Of a stretch of 20,068 nt of DNA, positions 7,741 through 16,346 are shown in pieces. The stretch is from Firmicutes bacterium CAG:882 (GTDB lineage: Bacteria > Bacillota > Clostridia > Lachnospirales > Lachnospiraceae): contig FR895431.1 of NCBI GenBank assembly GCA_000435595.1, positions 1 through 20,068 on the forward strand, written 5' to 3'. The position numbers and the translations under genes were made by a program. Numbering within the stretch: the first letter of the stretch is position 1; each line of letters starts with the position of its first letter. The notes under the pieces were generated by a model. It did no database searches. It had not been told where the DNA came from and was given only the letters and a program-made list of their open reading frames with translations.

Positions 7741-7972
7741 GTGTATGATGTGTTATGTTTATGCATATCACGACTTTTGGAAGATGCGTGGTTGTTCTTG
7801 GCACTCTGTTCACCATATAGCCAAAGTCAGCATGGATGCTGACTTAGATGCCATAGCCCACGGACGGGCGTTTGGCATCGTTGGCGGACGTAAAAAATAA
7901 CTTCTCAGAGTGCTTAGAACACCCCGCATCGAACAACGGAGCTGATATGCATAAACATAACACATCATACAC
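7741..7972. repeat. 232-bp nested inverted-repeat element (unrelated in sequence to family 1)
   Basis: The outer arms are a perfect 30-bp inverted repeat (7741-7770 with 7943-7972, starting GTGTATGATGTG). Symmetric 12-nt spacers follow on each side (7771-7782, 7931-7942), then an inner inverted repeat (7783-7808 with 7906-7930, few mismatches). The centre holds two hairpins: AAGTCAGCAT/ATGCTGACTT (7824-7845) and GATGCCA/TGGCATC (7847-7879), the latter with inner GCCC/GGGC. No open frame or clear target-site duplication is seen. It fills most of the 360-bp gap between the symporter and alpha-galactosidase genes. Confidence 0.88.
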
Positions 7973-8008
7973 TCTCAAATCAGATAGGCATATTTCGGCA
8001 CCTGAATC

Positions 8009-9415
8009 TTAATTCTGCTTTAGCTGCTCCGAGATTTCCTCAAGCCTCTTGTCAGTGAGGATATACTTTTTCCTGAATATGCATACGGCAATTACAAGAA
8101 CGAGTATAGGAAGAAGCGTCATCGCAAGTCTCAGTCCCACAACCGATGTGCCTGCTACCGCATCTACCACTGCATTCTCATCAGAGCTTATATTAAATAT
8201 TGTGAGACATATTGATGCTATGAGTGCCGATATACCTGATGCAAGCTTTACAACGAATGTCTGCATTGAGAATATAACCGACTCGTCTCGTCTCTTGTTC
8301 TTAAGTTCGCCGTAATCAACCGTGTTGGCAAGGAATATGGTCACGAGAACATTCAAAATTCCCGCAGCGGCAAATATGAAAAAGCCCGGTAAGAGAAAAG
8401 GATATACGCTCGAAACACCGCTGAGTGTCATCACGAGAAGTACCACATATCCGCCGACCGCCGATGCGATACACACATAAAAAATCTTCATCGTATTGAA
8501 GAATTTTCTCAAAAGCGGGAATATAAGCATCATCGCAAGAATCTGTACACCGCCTCCGAAGGTATTAAATATCGTGTAATCTCCACGCCATCCGGCTCCG
8601 CCAAGGTCATATTTAAAGAAATAGATTAAAAGATTTGATGTTATATACACAGCCGTATTTACAAGAACGATAGTGATTACCATAGCCATAGCCTGGTCAT
8701 TTCTGACAAGTGCCTTGAAAATATCCCCAACCGATGCCGTCTTAATATCAACCGTGGACTTTTCCCTGATAAATGTACATGTTATAAGGATGAACACAAA
8801 GAACACTATTGCAATTATGAGTGCAAAATACTTAAAACCTACTCTCTCTATCTCAATGTCCGAGGCACCTGAGCCTGCAAGTGCATTTCCGAGTGCCGAC
8901 ACAGCCATAACAGTGATTATGCTTATAATCGCTGAGCCCACTCCCGCACACGAACGTGCAAGTGCTGAGAGATTCTCCCTCTCCTTGCCGCCTTCCGTAA
9001 ATGCGGGAACCATTGACCAGTACGGAATGTCCATCATGGTGTATGTAACACCCCAGAGTATATATGTCACAGCCGCGTATGCAGCAAGTCCGCCTCCGTC
9101 AAGACTTGGCGGTGCCGCAAACATGAAAAACAGCACAATGGCATTTGTGAGTGTTCCGATGAACAGCCACGGACGGAACTTTCCCCATCTCGTCCTTGTC
9201 TTAGCCACCACAATTCCCATTATCGGGTCATTGAATGCATCAAATACACGCGCTGCAAGGAGAATTATACCCATTATCCATGCCTTTACCCCCATAATAT
9301 CCTGATAATAATACAGGATATAGCTTGCCGAGAGCATATACACCATATCCTTGCCCACAGCCCCAATACCATAGGCAAACTTCTCTTTTCCGCTCAGTTT
9401 TTTCTTACTCTCCAT
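8009..9415 (-). CDS. MelB-like GPH-family sugar:cation symporter
   Basis: A 468-residue, 12-helix major-facilitator transporter of the glycoside-pentoside-hexuronide:cation symporter family. The N-terminal stretch FAYGIGAVGKD and the segment DAFNDPIMG carry the paired acidic residues (Asp59, Asp63) at the MelB cation-site spacing, followed by RTRWGKFRPW in the first cytoplasmic loop. Together with the downstream alpha-galactosidase, uptake of melibiose, raffinose or a related alpha-galactoside is likely, though family members also carry beta-xylosides and other sugars. I prefer the ATG at 9415 because GGAG lies 6 nt before it; an in-frame ATG at 9427 has only a poor ribosome site. It follows the GT-B gene by about 20-30 nt and is the last gene of the TetR-led operon. 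Confidence 0.9.
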   Translation of the reverse strand: MESKKKLSGKEKFAYGIGAVGKDMVYMLSASYILYYYQDIMGVKAWIMGIILLAARVFDAFNDPIMGIVVAKTRTRWGKFRPWLFIGTLTNAIVLFFMFAAPPSLDGGGLAAYAAVTYILWGVTYTMMDIPYWSMVPAFTEGGKERENLSALARSCAGVGSAIISIITVMAVSALGNALAGSGASDIEIERVGFKYFALIIAIVFFVFILITCTFIREKSTVDIKTASVGDIFKALVRNDQAMAMVITIVLVNTAVYITSNLLIYFFKYDLGGAGWRGDYTIFNTFGGGVQILAMMLIFPLLRKFFNTMKIFYVCIASAVGGYVVLLVMTLSGVSSVYPFLLPGFFIFAAAGILNVLVTIFLANTVDYGELKNKRRDESVIFSMQTFVVKLASGISALIASICLTIFNISSDENAVVDAVAGTSVVGLRLAMTLLPILVLVIAVCIFRKKYILTDKRLEEISEQLKQN

Positions 9416-9446
9416 ATTACTCTCCATTCCGCCGCCCGTTGCGGCA

Positions 9447-10952
9447 TTAATAGTTGTAAAAATGCTGCTTTCCCGCCATTGCCAGCTCTACGACCTTATA
9501 TGCGCCGTCATATATACCCATCTTCTTATTTCTCTCAATGTTTCCGCACATATCCTTTAAAAGGTTATCGTCATCCATGAACAACTCCACCATCTGAAGT
9601 GTATGTGCTATATCCTCACATTCGAGTGTTCCGTCACCTATCTCCGCCGAATGTATCGCTCCCCAGCGCTCATGTCCTCCGACTCTCTTTATGAACAGCT
9701 TCGGAACCGGATAGAAAGCAAGCTCGCTAGGCTTGGTGACAAGAACATCACAGCTTCTTAAGAGAAGGTTCGTGCAATAAACCGCCTCAAATATATTTGA
9801 ATGATAGAAGCCGTGTATTCCGCTTACCTCTCCTTTAAGTGCCTCCCCGGCAAACCTTCTTGTCCCGCTCCAGTCGTTAAAATGCTCGGTTGCAAGTTCC
9901 TTAAGCTCCGGAATATCGACAAGCAGCTGCTCCCACACATTCTTATAATCGCCTACATTCACATAGAGTGCAGCCTTCTTCTTTTTGATTGCCGGAATAA
10001 GATGCTTTATTATCGCGGCGAATATTTCCTTCTGTGCACCGGCTCCGCCTATCGTGAGGAGAAAACGCATCGGCTGCCCGCTTTCTTTTCTGCAGATTCT
10101 CGCAGCACAGTCAGTCTCTATATTTGACACCAGTTCATGGTCTATATAATGCCCCGTATATACAAGACTGTCTGACGGCATCGGATTAAGAACCTTCTTT
10201 TTATCCATGCCGTTAAGTATTCTGTAGCCCATGTATGAGTTGTGGGTCTGAATCGTGTGTATGCTGCCCTCGGAGAGGTGAAGTGCCATCGGCCAGTTGT
10301 CCGGTATTGCATTCACAACATGCTCCATGCCGGCGTGAACCGCCGCCTGTGCAGGCCACACATGCGTTCCGACAACAGGTATATCCTTCGGAACTTTCTT
10401 GTAAACAGGTGCCATGAGTTCTGCATTCTTCTGGTCACACGCATTGTATGAAAGTTTTCTGAAGCCCTCGTAGTTGACAGGCTCCCACACCAGCTTGTTG
10501 AAAAGCCTGCTCTTCTGCGAAATTCTTGAGCCTAACGAGTACAGGTCATTCTGAGCGCTGATTACCTTGGTGCATGTTGTATCGGGGAACGAGTTAAGAT
10601 CCATCCAGTACGGTGTATAGCCCATGCTGTGTGCCGCCGATGCTATTGCCATCGAGATTCTGTAATGACCGAATCCCATTCTTATATTGCCTACTATCAG
10701 ACCCTTCTCATGGTCGAACTCAGCACCGGCAGTATCCCCATTCTGAGACCTATCCTTGTTCTGAGGCTTTGCCACAACAATATCTTTAACTCCGAGGATA
10801 TCTCCTATATGCTTGTTCTCCCTTATTTTCAACTCATAGTCGACTTTTGAATCATCGCCGAACCTTCTGATATACTTCTTTTTTCCGGCAACGGCCTTCT
10901 TATATGTCCTGCCGCTCATCGCATTGCCAAAAATGCTTTTTGACTTGTCCAT
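9447..10952 (-). CDS. MurG/MGDG-synthase-like GT-B glycosyltransferase
   Basis: A 501-residue protein of unassigned function that looks like a two-domain GT-B enzyme. IVGNIRMGFGHYRIS (86-100) resembles the glycine-rich N-terminal loop of MurG and diacylglycerol glycosyltransferases (GGGH). LLTIGGAGAQK (298-308) matches the start of the C-terminal Rossmann domain, and VTKPSELAFY (405-414) the donor-site TKPGG/SE segment. The first 80 residues are basic and polar with no known domain. AGGAGG lies 7 nt before the ATG. It sits between its TetR regulator (14 nt upstream) and the sugar symporter (about 20-30 nt downstream). A lipid-glycosylating role is possible; it could also act on an imported sugar or on another polymer. 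The family call is by motif only. Confidence 0.65.
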   Translation of the reverse strand: MDKSKSIFGNAMSGRTYKKAVAGKKKYIRRFGDDSKVDYELKIRENKHIGDILGVKDIVVAKPQNKDRSQNGDTAGAEFDHEKGLIVGNIRMGFGHYRISMAIASAAHSMGYTPYWMDLNSFPDTTCTKVISAQNDLYSLGSRISQKSRLFNKLVWEPVNYEGFRKLSYNACDQKNAELMAPVYKKVPKDIPVVGTHVWPAQAAVHAGMEHVVNAIPDNWPMALHLSEGSIHTIQTHNSYMGYRILNGMDKKKVLNPMPSDSLVYTGHYIDHELVSNIETDCAARICRKESGQPMRFLLTIGGAGAQKEIFAAIIKHLIPAIKKKKAALYVNVGDYKNVWEQLLVDIPELKELATEHFNDWSGTRRFAGEALKGEVSGIHGFYHSNIFEAVYCTNLLLRSCDVLVTKPSELAFYPVPKLFIKRVGGHERWGAIHSAEIGDGTLECEDIAHTLQMVELFMDDDNLLKDMCGNIERNKKMGIYDGAYKVVELAMAGKQHFYNY

Positions 10953-10966
10953 CTTAATACCTCCTG

Positions 10967-11539
10967 TTATTTGCCGTTCTCCGTTATTCCGTTACAGATT
11001 ATATCCACAACCTCAGCAAGTGCATCGCTGTAGCTTATTCCGTTCTTTACAAGCACATCCCTTCTGAAAAACTGCTCAAGCGTAGCCTCGAACATCACCT
11101 TTACCAGTGCCGTGTCCACCCTCCTTATAACGCCTTCCTTCATTCCTCTTTGAAGCAGCTCCATTGTCGCATCCCAGCCACTCTCAAGTCTCTCCTCAAC
11201 CCGGGTATATATTCTCGGATATTTGTCCCTGAGTACATAAAGCTGTGAAAAATCAATCTCCTTATACCCTTCCGGCAGCACTCCGAGAATCTCATGTATC
11301 TTCTCAAGTGTGCTTAGTTCTCCGTTCTTCATCACCTTCTGCTCGCTCTCCTTTATCGAGTCGAAACAGTAATCAACCATATCATACACCAGCTCCTGCT
11401 TGTCGGCGAACACCGTGTATATGGTCTTTTTGCTCATTCCAAGCTCCCTTGCAATATCATCCATCGTGAACTTCATGCCTTTTTTATTGAACACAAGAAC
11501 TGTGGCATCAAGTATCTGTTCCCTTATCGTGCTCTCCAT
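10967..11539 (-). CDS. TetR/AcrR-family transcriptional regulator (first)
   Basis: A 190-residue TetR-type repressor. The N-terminal helix-turn-helix spans about residues 25-46 (TMDDIARELGMSKKTIYTVF). The C-terminal ligand and dimer domain is helical and not assignable to a ligand. GAGAGGAG is placed 6 nt before the ATG. It is the first gene of an operon with the GT-B enzyme and the GPH symporter; its stop codon lies 14 nt before the next ATG. Two matching 30-bp inverted repeats bracket its promoter, so it most likely represses its own operon. The inducer could be a sugar derivative or lipid, which the sequence cannot tell. Confidence 0.9.
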   Translation of the reverse strand: MESTIREQILDATVLVFNKKGMKFTMDDIARELGMSKKTIYTVFADKQELVYDMVDYCFDSIKESEQKVMKNGELSTLEKIHEILGVLPEGYKEIDFSQLYVLRDKYPRIYTRVEERLESGWDATMELLQRGMKEGVIRRVDTALVKVMFEATLEQFFRRDVLVKNGISYSDALAEVVDIICNGITENGK

Positions 11540-11586
11540 GATGCACTCCTCTCAAAATTCTTATCCCACCAATCATCCTGTCTTGT

Positions 11587-11616
11587 AGGAAACTATTTTT
11601 CTTATTTAAGTTTCCT
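11587..11616. promoter_or_regulatory. Putative TetR operator 1 (downstream of the -10)
   Basis: AGGAAACT, 14 nt, AGTTTCCT: a perfect 8-bp inverted repeat. It covers the expected transcription start of the TetR operon (near 11612). A second site with the same arms and the same 14-nt spacing lies at 11646-11675. Confidence 0.7.
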
Positions 11617-11618
11617 TA

Positions 11619-11647
11619 ATTGTAGCATATTGTCATTGATGCAGCAA
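11619..11647 (-). promoter_or_regulatory. Promoter of the TetR - GT-B - symporter operon
   Basis: On the minus strand TTGCTG (11647-11642), a 17-nt spacer and TACAAT (11624-11619). The -10 matches 5 of 6 consensus bases and the spacing is ideal; the -35 is weak. The promoter sits between the two operator-like inverted repeats. Confidence 0.6.
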
Positions 11648-11675
11648 GAAACTGTTTTAACGATTTTAGTTTCCT
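11646..11675. promoter_or_regulatory. Putative TetR operator 2 (overlapping the -35)
   Basis: AAGAAACT, 14 nt, AGTTTCCT: the same arms as operator 1 with one mismatch. It overlaps the -35 by two bases. Centres of the two sites are 59 bp apart. Confidence 0.65.
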
Positions 11676-11698
11676 TTTTTTGTGTATTTTGCACAAAT

Positions 11699-11747
11699 AA
11701 AAAGGATGGGATTACAACAAAATATCGTTTTCGTCATAATTCCATCC
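11699..11747 (-). terminator. Rho-independent terminator after the GGDEF-EAL gene
   Basis: Minus strand: GGATGGAATT (11747-11738) pairs with AATCCCATCC (11713-11704), 9 of 10 matched, followed at once by TTTTT (11703-11699). The 24-nt interval between the arms can pair partly (ACGAAAA with a TTTTGTT stretch). It lies about 75 nt past the GGDEF-EAL stop codon. Confidence 0.6.
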
Positions 11748-11753
11748 TATAAT

Positions 11754-11815
11754 ATGAGGGTTAAAAGATATTCTGCCCTCATTTGGCATCGTGAATCGCT
11801 CCGTGGCAAAGCAGC
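11754..11815 (+). repeat. Short extragenic hairpin repeat, copy 1
   Basis: ATGAGGG (11754-11760) and CCCTCAT (11776-11782) form a hairpin around TTAAAAGATATTCTG, followed by a segment containing ATCG and GCTCCG. The same order of blocks occurs at 20021-20068: TGAGG, AAAAG-TATT, TG-CCTCA, ATCG, GCTCCG. It lies just past the GGDEF-EAL stop codon. Confidence 0.55.
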
Positions 11816-11820
11816 TCCTG

Positions 11821-13653
11821 CTAGGCTATATTCACATTATACTTATCCTCAAATTCCTGAACCGGAATAGGCTTAGAGAAGTAATATCCCTGAAAGATTC
11901 TGCATCCCATCCCCGTAAGCATGTCGACCTGTTCCTTCGTCTCTACACCTTCCGTGATAACAGTCATATTCATTCTCGTGGAAAGTCTTATTATCTCCTC
12001 AAGAATATTTCTGCTCTTCACGGTGTTCTCCGTCTCGCGCAGGAATTCACGGTCAATCTTAAGAACATCGCTGCATACATCCTTAAGCATATTGAGGGAT
12101 GAATAGCCGCTTCCGAAATCATCAATCTCAATTATGAAGCCTGCATCATGGAGCTTTCTTATAACCTCCATGTTATCGTTCTCATTTACAACTGCCGTCT
12201 CTGTAAGCTCCAGTCTTAAATTCTGAACGCTGACTCCGTATTTATCAACAAGACCGACTATCTCCTTGTACACATCAAGATAAAAGAAATCCATTGCAGA
12301 AATATTTATCGATATGTGAAGGTCATCACGTCCTATATCCATCCACTTCCTGAGTGTTCTTACCGCCTGCTCCCACACATAAGTGTCAAGCTTATGTATA
12401 AGACCCGATTTCTCATAACAGTCAACAAATGCTGCCGGATTGAGAAGTCCCCTGTGAGGATGATTCCAGCGCACAAGTGCCTCTGCACCGTGACAGGTTC
12501 CGTCAGCATCGGTCTGTGGCTGCAGGAATATACAGAATTCATTGTTATCAAGTGCCTTGTCAAACTCTGCTATAAGCTTCTTCTGCTCTAACTCCTCCTC
12601 GAGGATTGCCCTGTCATAATATGCCACCGCATGCTGATAATTACCCTTCATGCACTTTATAGCCATGTTGGCCTTATCATACATAACTCCTACAGGCTCA
12701 TTGTTGTCGGTTATCTCATATACTCCGATATATATGAACATCTGGTAATATCCTGTGGAGAAGGTCTTTTTCATTGTCACAATGTTCTCAATGAACTGCT
12801 CTTCCTTAAAGAGCTCCTTCGGCAGGCATATCGCAAATCTGTCACCGCCTATTCTTCCGTACACTGTCCGTCCGTCAGCAATATTCTTAAGCAGCTCAGC
12901 TTCCTTGATAAGTACCTTATCCCCCACCTCATCGCCATATATATCATTTATCATCTTGAAGTCCTTGACATCTGAACATACCATGACATATTTTGTGTCG
13001 GGATTGTTCTTAAGCATCTTTGCCGCTCTCTCATTGAAGCCCTCTCTGTTGAGAACGCCTGTCAGCATATCATAGTCCGCCCTGTATGCAAGGTGCTTTG
13101 TTGTATGTCTTATCTCGGTTATAAAACGTCCGGAATAAAATATAAGAGCCACAATAGAAAAAAGTGTATTTCCCATGAGCATCCCAAGCACCTGATTATC
13201 TCCCACCCATGCAATCTTATTGTAATCTCTTCCAATCATTGCCGTAAAGGTAATCATAAACAAATCAATAAATGCTATGTAATGCGGCACTGCCGACTTT
13301 ACATTTCCATTGTCAAGGTACATAAAATAGTACACAATCGGAATCATCATAACTCCATATAGAAGGTATCCGTATCCCCAGCCGAGGTATATATTGCAGA
13401 CAGATACAATCGCAAGAAATTCTGTTGACATAAGAAATATCCATCTTCTTGTATGTACAGACCTCCGCATACCGAATATACCCAGTATAAAAAATGCAAT
13501 ACCGCCGATATTCAGGTATATCATAGGCTCAATTTTAAGTGTTGCAAAGCACAAAACCATTATGGCGTGCAGTGTGGCACATGCAGCGTACAATATGGTA
13601 CACTCCTTTTTAATATCTGCTGCCTTTACCTGCCTCACATCATTTTCCTTCAT
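11821..13653 (-). CDS. Membrane GGDEF-EAL protein, probable cyclic-di-GMP phosphodiesterase
   Basis: A 610-residue protein with about six N-terminal membrane helices (20-175), a GGDEF domain (about 190-345) and an EAL domain (about 360-605). The GGDEF active-site motif is degenerate: GGDRF (269-273), arginine replacing the glutamate, so cyclase activity is doubtful, though GTP binding may remain. The EAL domain keeps its set: EAL (391-393), ISINIS (447-452), ELTET (482-486), EIDDFG (509-514), LKID (531-534), TEGVE (567-571) and FQGYYFSKP (587-595). It should hydrolyse cyclic-di-GMP in response to a membrane signal. The start at 13653 has a weak ribosome site. It follows the 883-residue gene by 23 nt, so it ends the operon led by the GH43-like gene. 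Confidence 0.93.
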   Translation of the reverse strand: MKENDVRQVKAADIKKECTILYAACATLHAIMVLCFATLKIEPMIYLNIGGIAFFILGIFGMRRSVHTRRWIFLMSTEFLAIVSVCNIYLGWGYGYLLYGVMMIPIVYYFMYLDNGNVKSAVPHYIAFIDLFMITFTAMIGRDYNKIAWVGDNQVLGMLMGNTLFSIVALIFYSGRFITEIRHTTKHLAYRADYDMLTGVLNREGFNERAAKMLKNNPDTKYVMVCSDVKDFKMINDIYGDEVGDKVLIKEAELLKNIADGRTVYGRIGGDRFAICLPKELFKEEQFIENIVTMKKTFSTGYYQMFIYIGVYEITDNNEPVGVMYDKANMAIKCMKGNYQHAVAYYDRAILEEELEQKKLIAEFDKALDNNEFCIFLQPQTDADGTCHGAEALVRWNHPHRGLLNPAAFVDCYEKSGLIHKLDTYVWEQAVRTLRKWMDIGRDDLHISINISAMDFFYLDVYKEIVGLVDKYGVSVQNLRLELTETAVVNENDNMEVIRKLHDAGFIIEIDDFGSGYSSLNMLKDVCSDVLKIDREFLRETENTVKSRNILEEIIRLSTRMNMTVITEGVETKEQVDMLTGMGCRIFQGYYFSKPIPVQEFEDKYNVNIA

Positions 13654-13676
13654 AATCCATCTTCATCCTTAATATT

Positions 13677-16328
13677 TTATACATTTAGCTTGTATCCGCA
13701 CTTAGGACATTCCTTAAGACCCTTATACACATATCCGCACCTGAAGCAGCATATAACATCATGCTTCTCCTTGGCAAGATACTTTTCCTTTCTTGAGAAA
13801 GGACGCTCCTTAAGATACATGACAAAGTCATTCAAAGCCTTGGCATATCCCTTCAGCTCTCCTGTCCCAACCGCATGTGGAAGCTTTACCTTCGATCCAT
13901 CATTAAGATGTGCCGTGACTGATTTGCCCAGAAATCCCGTTGAAGCCTCTATGGCTCTGATATTTTCCACCTTAATACTTCCGCATGTGACAAAATTGCT
14001 GTAATACACGGCTTCCGGTGTCAAAAGCATCCCTTCCCTGCCGTTCTGCGTCCTTGTGGTGTCTACCATCATTATCGGGTATTCAAAATCTCCCATGGAT
14101 ACTCCGTATGTCCCCTTAGCATATTCCATTCTCTCAATCGCATTTTCACCCGAACGGTCATCGGAAGCATCCGCCGCCGGATAGAAATAGTGTCTGCTAT
14201 TGTCAGACACATTATTATTCTGAAGCTCCTTCTTCAGTCGTGCTACCAAAAGCCCCGCCTCTTCATTCTTAATACGCTTAAGTCTCTTAGCTACCGAATC
14301 AAGCGCCGGGTTCTTAATCTCAGGAAGAAAGCTTTCCTCCTTGATGCTGTTATACAGCCTTTCAAGCTCCTCTCCCGTGTAGTCGGCACTGTCTCTGCAG
14401 GCATCATCCATGCGTCTCCTGTCAAGCTTCGCCACAGCATCAAGGACTCTGTCCGCATATTCCTTTTCTATATCACCGGAGAGCTTTCTTCCCTTTATTG
14501 CATCGAGCATGTCAAGCAGGTCTTTTCTTGTGCTTCTTCTGCTGCGCTTTAATATATCCTCAGCCTCACCTCTCTCAGCCAGATGTCTCCTGTCGTCAAG
14601 CTCTTTCTCATATTCTGTTGTGTCTATTTCATTATATTGCTTAAGCTTATCCTTATAAGCATGATAAGCTTTCTCCCCCAGAACAGCCGGAAGCTTTGAC
14701 ATCATAGTCTTTGCCTCCACTTTCGCACTATCAATTTTAGCATCCCCGATTATTTTTTCAAGTCGTCTTTTAGTATCAGTTTTTAGTTCGGAGGTCGCTA
14801 ATTCCCTTTCAAGATTATTAAGTGCGGCATAGCTTTTTCCCGCTGAGTGCTCCACACTGTATATCAGCTTCTCCTGTGCGGCCTTCCTGCGTGCCTCCTC
14901 TGTCTCATGTATTCTGTCAGCCTTATCCTCTTTTCCTGAATATGCTGCATGTTCCGGTGACAAATCGGCATGCTTCGCCTTTATATGTCCGTGCGCTGAG
15001 TTTTCTTCTGCCTCCTCGACACGTTCCTCGCTCTCCTCAACCATCCTGTCCCATAATCTTTCATATTCGGGTTCCATATGCTTTACATACTCTTCCGGGT
15101 AAAAACCTTCCTCAGCCTTTATAATCTCGTCAAATTTATTAATTCCGTTTAAATTTCTGTAATTATCTCCAATGCCCTTATCTATTCCGTTTAAGTCAAC
15201 ACGCCCGTCTTTGATTCCCTTGTCTATTCCGTTCAGGTCGACACGCTCATCTTCGATTCCCTTGTCTACTCCGCTCAGGTCAACACGCTTATCATCTATT
15301 CCCTTGTCTATTCCGTTAAGGTCAACACGCTTATCATCGATTCCCTTGTCTACTCCGCTCAGGTCAACACGCTTATCATCTATTCCCTTGTCTATACTGT
15401 TAAGGTCAGGTCTCTTGTTCTGTTCCTCCGCCTTCTCAGCCCCTACATATTCATTGAAATTACCGTTAGGCTCATCCCCTGCAAGCTTCCCAAGCATCTC
15501 CATGTAATCTCCGGCAGCCGACCTGTCACCGTCAAAATCAAGAACAAATACGTCCTTATCCGTCAGGTTCTTAAGCGGAATGGGTGTAAAAAATACTGAA
15601 CACTCAGGGCAGTAAAATACTCTTGCCATTCTCACCTGTCCGTTCACCGTATCAATAACAGGTTCATCCTTCTCAGGAAATACCGCCATGTAAAGCTTCT
15701 GTCCACATCTTGGGCAGTCATATCCAACCTTGTAGAAGTTATTTCCCAGCCTGCCGCGCTTTCTCTCCTCCAAGGATGTCCTTGAGAACGCAAACTCTTC
15801 GTTTACAACCTTCCAAACCATGTTATGCCACAGTCCGGCAGTCTTGTCCTCCTCATCTTCAACCTCATCATTATCCTTTTCGATAGCAAGCTGTATGGCA
15901 TCCTCGTATGTGATTCTCATATCACCTTTGTATAAGAAACAGTACTGTGCCGTATACTCCGCTGTCACGCCAATCTGTCCGAACACAGCACCAAACAGCG
16001 TATTTATCTGCGTCTCATCCTTCTCAACCGTTATCCCCTTTAATGCTCCCCACTTTCCGAAAGCATAGAGCACCAGATTAAATATGTTAATAAGCTGTGA
16101 CTGCGGACTGATTGTCTGTACATTCACCTTATCAAGCTTTAAATCGATAATATTGGTACTGACTCTTCTCGTATCATAATTAAAAATCACCGACCGTTCC
16201 CTGCCGCTCAGCACAAGAAAATTATCCATGACAACAAAATTCCCGTCCCATTCAACCGGAACAGACAATGTCCCTATAAGCTTGCCAAATACCTTCCTGA
16301 GTTCATCCGTGCTCTTAAGTACAATCAT
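13677..16328 (-). CDS. Large uncharacterised zinc-ribbon protein with 14-residue repeats
   Basis: An 883-residue protein I do not recognise. An N-terminal alpha/beta region (1-150) has no signal peptide or membrane helix. A treble-cysteine pair CPRC (205-208) and CPEC (240-243) suggests a zinc ribbon. Six 14-residue repeats of DLNGIDKGIDDKRV type follow (308-391), then a long charged helical region (about 410-700), a beta-rich segment (about 755-845) resembling a bacterial PH-like fold, and a C-terminal zinc ribbon (cysteines 861, 864, 874, 877). It looks cytoplasmic and scaffold-like. AGGGAGA lies 5 nt before the ATG. It begins 18 nt after the GH43-like stop and ends 23 nt before the GGDEF-EAL start, so the three are one operon. 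Function unknown; the PH-like call is by appearance. Confidence 0.85.
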   Translation of the reverse strand: MIVLKSTDELRKVFGKLIGTLSVPVEWDGNFVVMDNFLVLSGRERSVIFNYDTRRVSTNIIDLKLDKVNVQTISPQSQLINIFNLVLYAFGKWGALKGITVEKDETQINTLFGAVFGQIGVTAEYTAQYCFLYKGDMRITYEDAIQLAIEKDNDEVEDEEDKTAGLWHNMVWKVVNEEFAFSRTSLEERKRGRLGNNFYKVGYDCPRCGQKLYMAVFPEKDEPVIDTVNGQVRMARVFYCPECSVFFTPIPLKNLTDKDVFVLDFDGDRSAAGDYMEMLGKLAGDEPNGNFNEYVGAEKAEEQNKRPDLNSIDKGIDDKRVDLSGVDKGIDDKRVDLNGIDKGIDDKRVDLSGVDKGIEDERVDLNGIDKGIKDGRVDLNGIDKGIGDNYRNLNGINKFDEIIKAEEGFYPEEYVKHMEPEYERLWDRMVEESEERVEEAEENSAHGHIKAKHADLSPEHAAYSGKEDKADRIHETEEARRKAAQEKLIYSVEHSAGKSYAALNNLERELATSELKTDTKRRLEKIIGDAKIDSAKVEAKTMMSKLPAVLGEKAYHAYKDKLKQYNEIDTTEYEKELDDRRHLAERGEAEDILKRSRRSTRKDLLDMLDAIKGRKLSGDIEKEYADRVLDAVAKLDRRRMDDACRDSADYTGEELERLYNSIKEESFLPEIKNPALDSVAKRLKRIKNEEAGLLVARLKKELQNNNVSDNSRHYFYPAADASDDRSGENAIERMEYAKGTYGVSMGDFEYPIMMVDTTRTQNGREGMLLTPEAVYYSNFVTCGSIKVENIRAIEASTGFLGKSVTAHLNDGSKVKLPHAVGTGELKGYAKALNDFVMYLKERPFSRKEKYLAKEKHDVICCFRCGYVYKGLKECPKCGYKLNV
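15156..15407 (-). repeat. Six in-frame 42-bp tandem repeats inside the 883-residue gene
   Basis: Each unit encodes 14 residues (DLNGIDKGIDDKRV or DLSGVDKGIDDKRV). The two versions alternate for the first four units, giving an 84-bp higher-order period; a decayed seventh partial unit follows (to about 15135). Length changes would keep the reading frame. Near-identical DNA between units points to recent duplication. Confidence 0.9.
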
Positions 16329-16346
16329 ACCATTCTCCCTGACCGT

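Noticed and set aside
7741..7972. Simple rho-independent terminator for the symporter operon
   Set aside because: The nested arms total over 50 paired bases with structured centre, and no T-run follows the outer arm on the minus strand; the element is far larger than a terminator.
8673..9305. Plus-strand open frame of 210 codons opposite the symporter gene
   Set aside because: It is the complement of transmembrane-helix codons and has no ribosome site; the minus strand encodes a full GPH symporter.
15156..15407. Regular 42-bp repeats suggesting a CRISPR array
   Set aside because: There are no unique spacers; the units are contiguous, in frame and code for protein repeats.
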